NCBI GenBank assembly: GCA_031264395.1
Contig: JAISEB010000091.1
Location: 1 to 8,993, forward strand
Length of the DNA stretch: 8,993 nucleotides
From: Treponema sp.
Lineage (GTDB): Bacteria; Spirochaetota; Spirochaetia; Treponematales; Breznakiellaceae
Reading direction: 5' to 3'
Part shown: positions 7,296 through 8,993 of the stretch, piece by piece
How the letters are laid out: each line of letters opens with the position of its first letter
Numbering within the stretch: position 1 is the stretch's first letter
The notes under the pieces: generated by a model
What the model was told of the DNA's origin: nothing
Seen by the model: the letters and a program-made list of their open reading frames with translations, nothing else
Database searches by the model: none
Translations under genes and position numbers: made by a program

Positions 7296-7335
7296 ATTTT
7301 TCGCGGCTAAAGCAATTGGACACAAAACCGGTTTT
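7282..7335 (-). other. Inverted repeats after galM, overlapping the operon promoter
   Basis: Directly after the galM stop lies the perfect 12-base palindrome AAAACCGGTTTT (7324-7335). Further on, AGCCGC (7308-7303) pairs with GCGGCT (7287-7282), 6 bp with a 15-base loop that contains the -35 box of the next promoter. Neither is followed by a clear T-run, so I do not call an intrinsic terminator with confidence. Some transcription from galM into the ATPase operon is therefore possible. Confidence 0.3.
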
Positions 7336-8367
7336 TTACCAGTCGAAGGCAAAAACGGCCTTTTCGTGATAATCCTTTCCGGGGCCAAAGACCGCCGGGG
7401 GAAATTCGGGCCGGTTGGGCGTATCGGGAAAATGCTGCGTTTCAAGGCAGAATCCGGCGTGTTTGTTGTACACCGAACCGGCCTTTCCCGCGATTCCGTC
7501 AAGAAAATTGCCCGTGTAGAACTGAACCCCCGGCTGGGTGGCAAAAACCCGCATAACGCGGCCCGAACCGGGCTCAAAAACTTCCGCGCAGGGCCTTAAC
7601 GCGCCTTTTTCCCCGTCAAGGACAAAACAGTGATCATAGCCCCCGCCCGCGGCCATGTAATCCTTTTGAATGCTTTTGCGGGTTCTGAAATCGAAAGGGG
7701 TATTTTCCACCGGAACAAGCTTTCCCGTGGGAATAAGGTTCTTGTCAACTTCCACGCGGGAAGAGGCGTAAAGGACAACTTCATGGGAAAGAATGTCCCC
7801 GCTTCCTTCGCCCGAAAGGTTAAAATAACTGTGATTGGTAAGGTTGACAGGCGTGGGAGCGTCCGAGGAAGCCTCGTAATTGACGATGATCTCGTTGGAT
7901 TTGGCAAGACCGTAGCTGACGGCCGCCTTGAGGTTTCCCGGGTACCCTTCCTCCCCGTCGGGACTTTCCAGCTCGAAACGGACAAAAACGCCGTCTTTTT
8001 CTTCGTAACATTCGGTCTTCCAGCAGCGCTTGTCAAAACCGCGCCTGCCGCCGTGCAGGGAATGCTGCCCGTCGTTTTGGTACAGCGTATAGGCCCGGCC
8101 GTCCAGCGTAAAACAGGCGTTTCCGATACGGTTGCCGAATCGCCCTATGGTGGCGCCCAGATAGGGCTTGTTGCCGGTATACGAAGCGAAACCGGAATAA
8201 CCCAAAAGGATATCCGCGGCGGGCCCCTTTCCCGAAGGCACTATGAGGGAAGTCCAAACCGCCCCGTAACTCGACAGGGAAAGGCTGAGATCACCCGCCT
8301 TCAGGGTGTAAAGGTACACCTTTTTCCCATTGGAAAGGATTCCGAAGGTCTTTCTGCTTATTTTCAT
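7336..8367 (-). CDS. galM: Aldose 1-epimerase (mutarotase)
   Basis: 343 residues, normal for GalM, a cytoplasmic enzyme that interconverts alpha and beta anomers of galactose and other aldoses ahead of the Leloir pathway. The family landmarks are present. GRFGNRI is at 75-81, SLHGGRRGFDKRCW at 103-116 with H105, PVNLTNHSYFNLSG at 173-186 with H179, GYDHCF at 243-248 with D245, and GFCLETQHFPD at 305-315 with E309. By family knowledge the two histidines and the glutamate are the acid/base pair and binding residues, so the enzyme should be active. I start at the second in-frame ATG (8367), which has a GGGAGGT site; the first ATG (8382) has none. No other galactose gene is in the window, so the substrate is not fixed by context. 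Confidence 0.94.
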   Translation of the reverse strand: MKISRKTFGILSNGKKVYLYTLKAGDLSLSLSSYGAVWTSLIVPSGKGPAADILLGYSGFASYTGNKPYLGATIGRFGNRIGNACFTLDGRAYTLYQNDGQHSLHGGRRGFDKRCWKTECYEEKDGVFVRFELESPDGEEGYPGNLKAAVSYGLAKSNEIIVNYEASSDAPTPVNLTNHSYFNLSGEGSGDILSHEVVLYASSRVEVDKNLIPTGKLVPVENTPFDFRTRKSIQKDYMAAGGGYDHCFVLDGEKGALRPCAEVFEPGSGRVMRVFATQPGVQFYTGNFLDGIAGKAGSVYNKHAGFCLETQHFPDTPNRPEFPPAVFGPGKDYHEKAVFAFDW

Positions 8368-8370
8368 GAT

Positions 8371-8377
8371 ACCTCCC
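8371..8377 (-). promoter_or_regulatory. Ribosome binding site that fixes the galM start
   Basis: GGGAGGT on the minus strand stands 3 bases before the ATG at 8367. The alternative ATG at 8382 has only AT-rich sequence in front, so the shorter protein is preferred. Confidence 0.75.
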
Positions 8378-8399
8378 GCCATCCGCGATATTAATGAGC

Positions 8400-8428
8400 C
8401 GGTTCCGCAACCCGGTATTTCAGAACCG
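8400..8428 (-). other. Inverted repeat in the galM leader
   Basis: CGGTTC (8428-8423 read on the minus strand) and GAACCG (8405-8400) can form a 6-bp stem with a 17-base loop, between the predicted transcription start and the galM ribosome binding site. No known riboswitch or attenuator pattern is recognised. Confidence 0.25.
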
Positions 8429-8444
8429 CCCCTGTTGTCTCCAA

Positions 8445-8473
8445 ATCATACCACAGGAAGAAAAAAAAGTCCA
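8445..8473 (-). promoter_or_regulatory. Predicted galM promoter (extended -10)
   Basis: On the minus strand TGGACT (8473-8468, 4 of 6 to TTGACA), a 17-base spacer with a run of T, and TATGAT (8450-8445, 5 of 6). A TG dinucleotide one base ahead gives an extended -10 element. The transcription start would be near 8438, about 70 bases before the galM start codon. Confidence 0.5.
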
Positions 8474-8506
8474 TTGGACGGGTGAAAACGGGCAGGGCAA
8501 TTCGGG

Positions 8507-8539
8507 ATTTAACCGCAACGAACCTCCGGTTCGCCCTCA
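8507..8539 (+). repeat. Hairpin repeat, copy 1 of 3
   Basis: A 33-base unit starting ATTTAACCGCAACGAACC and ending GGTTCGCCCTCA. It contains a perfect stem CGAACC, loop TCC, GGTTCG (8519-8533). It lacks the extra flanks shared by copies 2 and 3, so it is the shortest copy. Confidence 0.85.
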
Positions 8540-8550
8540 CATGCAAGAAG

Positions 8551-8610
8551 ATACAAAATGCAAGAATTTAACCACAACGAACCTCCGGTTCGCCCTCGCG
8601 GACAGAACGG
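8551..8610 (+). repeat. Hairpin repeat, copy 2 of 3, with extended flanks
   Basis: The core (8566-8597) is identical to copy 1 except for one G to A change (ACCACAACG instead of ACCGCAACG); its hairpin is at 8578-8592. Flanks ATACAAAATGCAAGA before and GGACAGAAC after are shared with copy 3, which lies exactly 138 bases further on. Confidence 0.85.
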
Positions 8611-8688
8611 ACAAAGCCGGTATGACAGTATGTTTTGAAGAAAAAATTTACCGCAAGGTCGAAAAAGTCGAAGAAGGAAGAGAAAAAA

Positions 8689-8748
8689 ATACAAAACGCA
8701 AGAATTTAACCGCAACGAACCTCCGGTTCGCCCTCATGGACAGAACCG
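8689..8748 (+). repeat. Hairpin repeat, copy 3 of 3, with extended flanks
   Basis: The core (8704-8736) is identical to copy 1; its hairpin is at 8716-8730. The flanks match copy 2 with few changes. A degenerate partial copy, ATTTACCGCAAG at 8646-8657, lies between copies 2 and 3. Confidence 0.85.
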
Positions 8749-8771
8749 GACTTTCAGTTTCAAATATATAT

Positions 8772-8804
8772 TTTGTCCGTGTTGGTCCGTGTCGTCCGTG
8801 GTTA
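8772..8804 (-). repeat. GTCCGTG tandem element
   Basis: Three copies of GTCCGTG at 8775, 8785 and 8794 (spacing 10 and 9), followed by GTTA. On the minus strand it reads TAACCACGGACGACACGGAC and onward, a sequence style that begins like the hairpin repeats (TAACCAC or TAACCGC) but in opposite orientation. It is a short interspersed repeat of unknown role, located about 40 bases downstream of the stop of the 8847 gene. Confidence 0.6.
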
Positions 8805-8846
8805 TTTTGAATTCGGAATTACTGGAAAACGGCTGTGCGGGGGCTT

Positions 8847-8993
8847 TCAGGACGACAGTTTTTTGAAGAGCGCGTCAAAAAGCCTGTCCCGGTGTATGTG
8901 GTACACATAGCGGTAAAAATGACGGGTAGGATCAAAACTCCAGCGGTGGTCATATTCGGGAACGGGGCTGTGCTCGAGGCGGTCAAGCATATA
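8847..8993 (-). CDS. Unknown protein, C-terminal 48 residues
   Basis: An open frame enters from the right edge and ends with TGA at 8847-8849. The visible part is rich in aromatic residues, histidine and arginine (EYDHRWSFDPTRHFYRYVYH) and ends FDALFKKLSS. I do not recognise the family. No hydrophobic membrane segment is visible. The stop is directly followed by a non-coding, repeat-bearing stretch, and the frame has no internal stops for 48 codons with coding-like composition, which supports a real gene tail. A Met is present at the second visible codon, but without upstream sequence it cannot be judged as a start; a longer protein extending beyond the window is more likely. No clear intrinsic terminator follows. 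Confidence 0.6.
   Translation of the reverse strand, partial: YMLDRLEHSPVPEYDHRWSFDPTRHFYRYVYHIHRDRLFDALFKKLSS

Larger units (their letters stand above)
8383..8846. other. Repeat-rich intergenic region without a credible gene
   Basis: This stretch between galM and the next upstream gene holds the galM promoter and leader at its left side, then three hairpin repeats with AT-rich spacers, then a GTCCGTG-type element. Open frames exist on both strands (plus 8394-8810; minus 8715-8509). They are built from the repeats, have purine-run spacers and lack ribosome binding sites, so I do not call them genes. No tRNA, CRISPR or insertion sequence gene is seen. Confidence 0.7.

Noticed and set aside
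7324..7335. Intrinsic terminator of galM at AAAACCGGTTTT
   Set aside because: As a hairpin it would have only four A-T pairs and is not followed by a T-run.
7630..8394. 254-codon plus-strand open frame opposite galM
   Set aside because: Antisense to an intact galM with all active-site residues; explained by lack of reverse stop codons in GC-rich sequence.
8509..8715. 68-codon minus-strand open frame with a hydrophobic, Cys- and Leu-rich start, resembling a small membrane protein
   Set aside because: It starts and ends inside repeat copies and is filled by the reverse complement of purine-rich spacers; no supported start site.
8507..8748. CRISPR array
   Set aside because: Three repeats of suitable length, but the spacers are unequal (26 and 106 bases), flanks of copies 2 and 3 are also repeated, and no cas gene is present.
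8394..8810. 138-codon plus-strand open frame with an internal duplicated NLRFAL peptide
   Set aside because: The duplicated peptide is just translation of DNA repeat copies 2 and 3, which lie 138 bases apart. Copy 1 is out of frame, there is no ribosome binding site, and the galM promoter overlaps it.

Overview
The window holds most of a V-type (A/V-type, rotary) ATPase operon, read entirely on the minus strand, followed on its upstream side by an aldose 1-epimerase gene, a repeat-rich intergenic stretch and the tail of one further minus-strand gene. The subunit order (E, a DUF2764-like protein, A, B, D, I, K) with no visible C, F or G gene is the compact arrangement known from spirochaetes and chlamydiae. 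Protein character and a GC-rich third codon position fit a free-living or gut Treponema-like spirochaete better than Borrelia or Chlamydia. That placement is an inference from gene order and general sequence feel, not from a search.

Layout, in the direction of transcription (high to low coordinates). 8993-8847: C-terminal 48 residues of an unrecognised protein. 8846-8368: a gap of about 480 bases with three copies of a 32-33-base hairpin repeat, a GTCCGTG-type repeat element, a plausible promoter and a short leader for the next gene. 8367-7336: galM. 7335-7184: a strong-looking sigma-70 promoter (TTGAAA, 16 bases, TATAAT) and a leader with hairpins. 7183-1: an eight-gene cluster consisting of a 119-residue unknown protein, atpE, DUF2764, atpA, atpB, atpD, atpI and the first 15 codons of atpK.

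The ATPase genes are packed with 17-base or shorter gaps and three overlaps (ATGA, TAATG, ATGA), so they should be co-transcribed and largely translationally coupled. A (catalytic) and B (non-catalytic) form the hexamer, D is the central rotor shaft, E the peripheral stalk, I the membrane stator carrying the essential arginine, and K the proteolipid ring. The only larger gap inside the operon (61 bases, with a 6-bp hairpin) lies just before atpK, the one subunit needed in high copy. The two genes without an assigned function, the 119-residue leader protein and the DUF2764 protein, are the most interesting part of the window. The complex lacks an obvious C subunit, and the C-terminal half of the DUF2764 protein has a pattern reminiscent of subunit C repeats.
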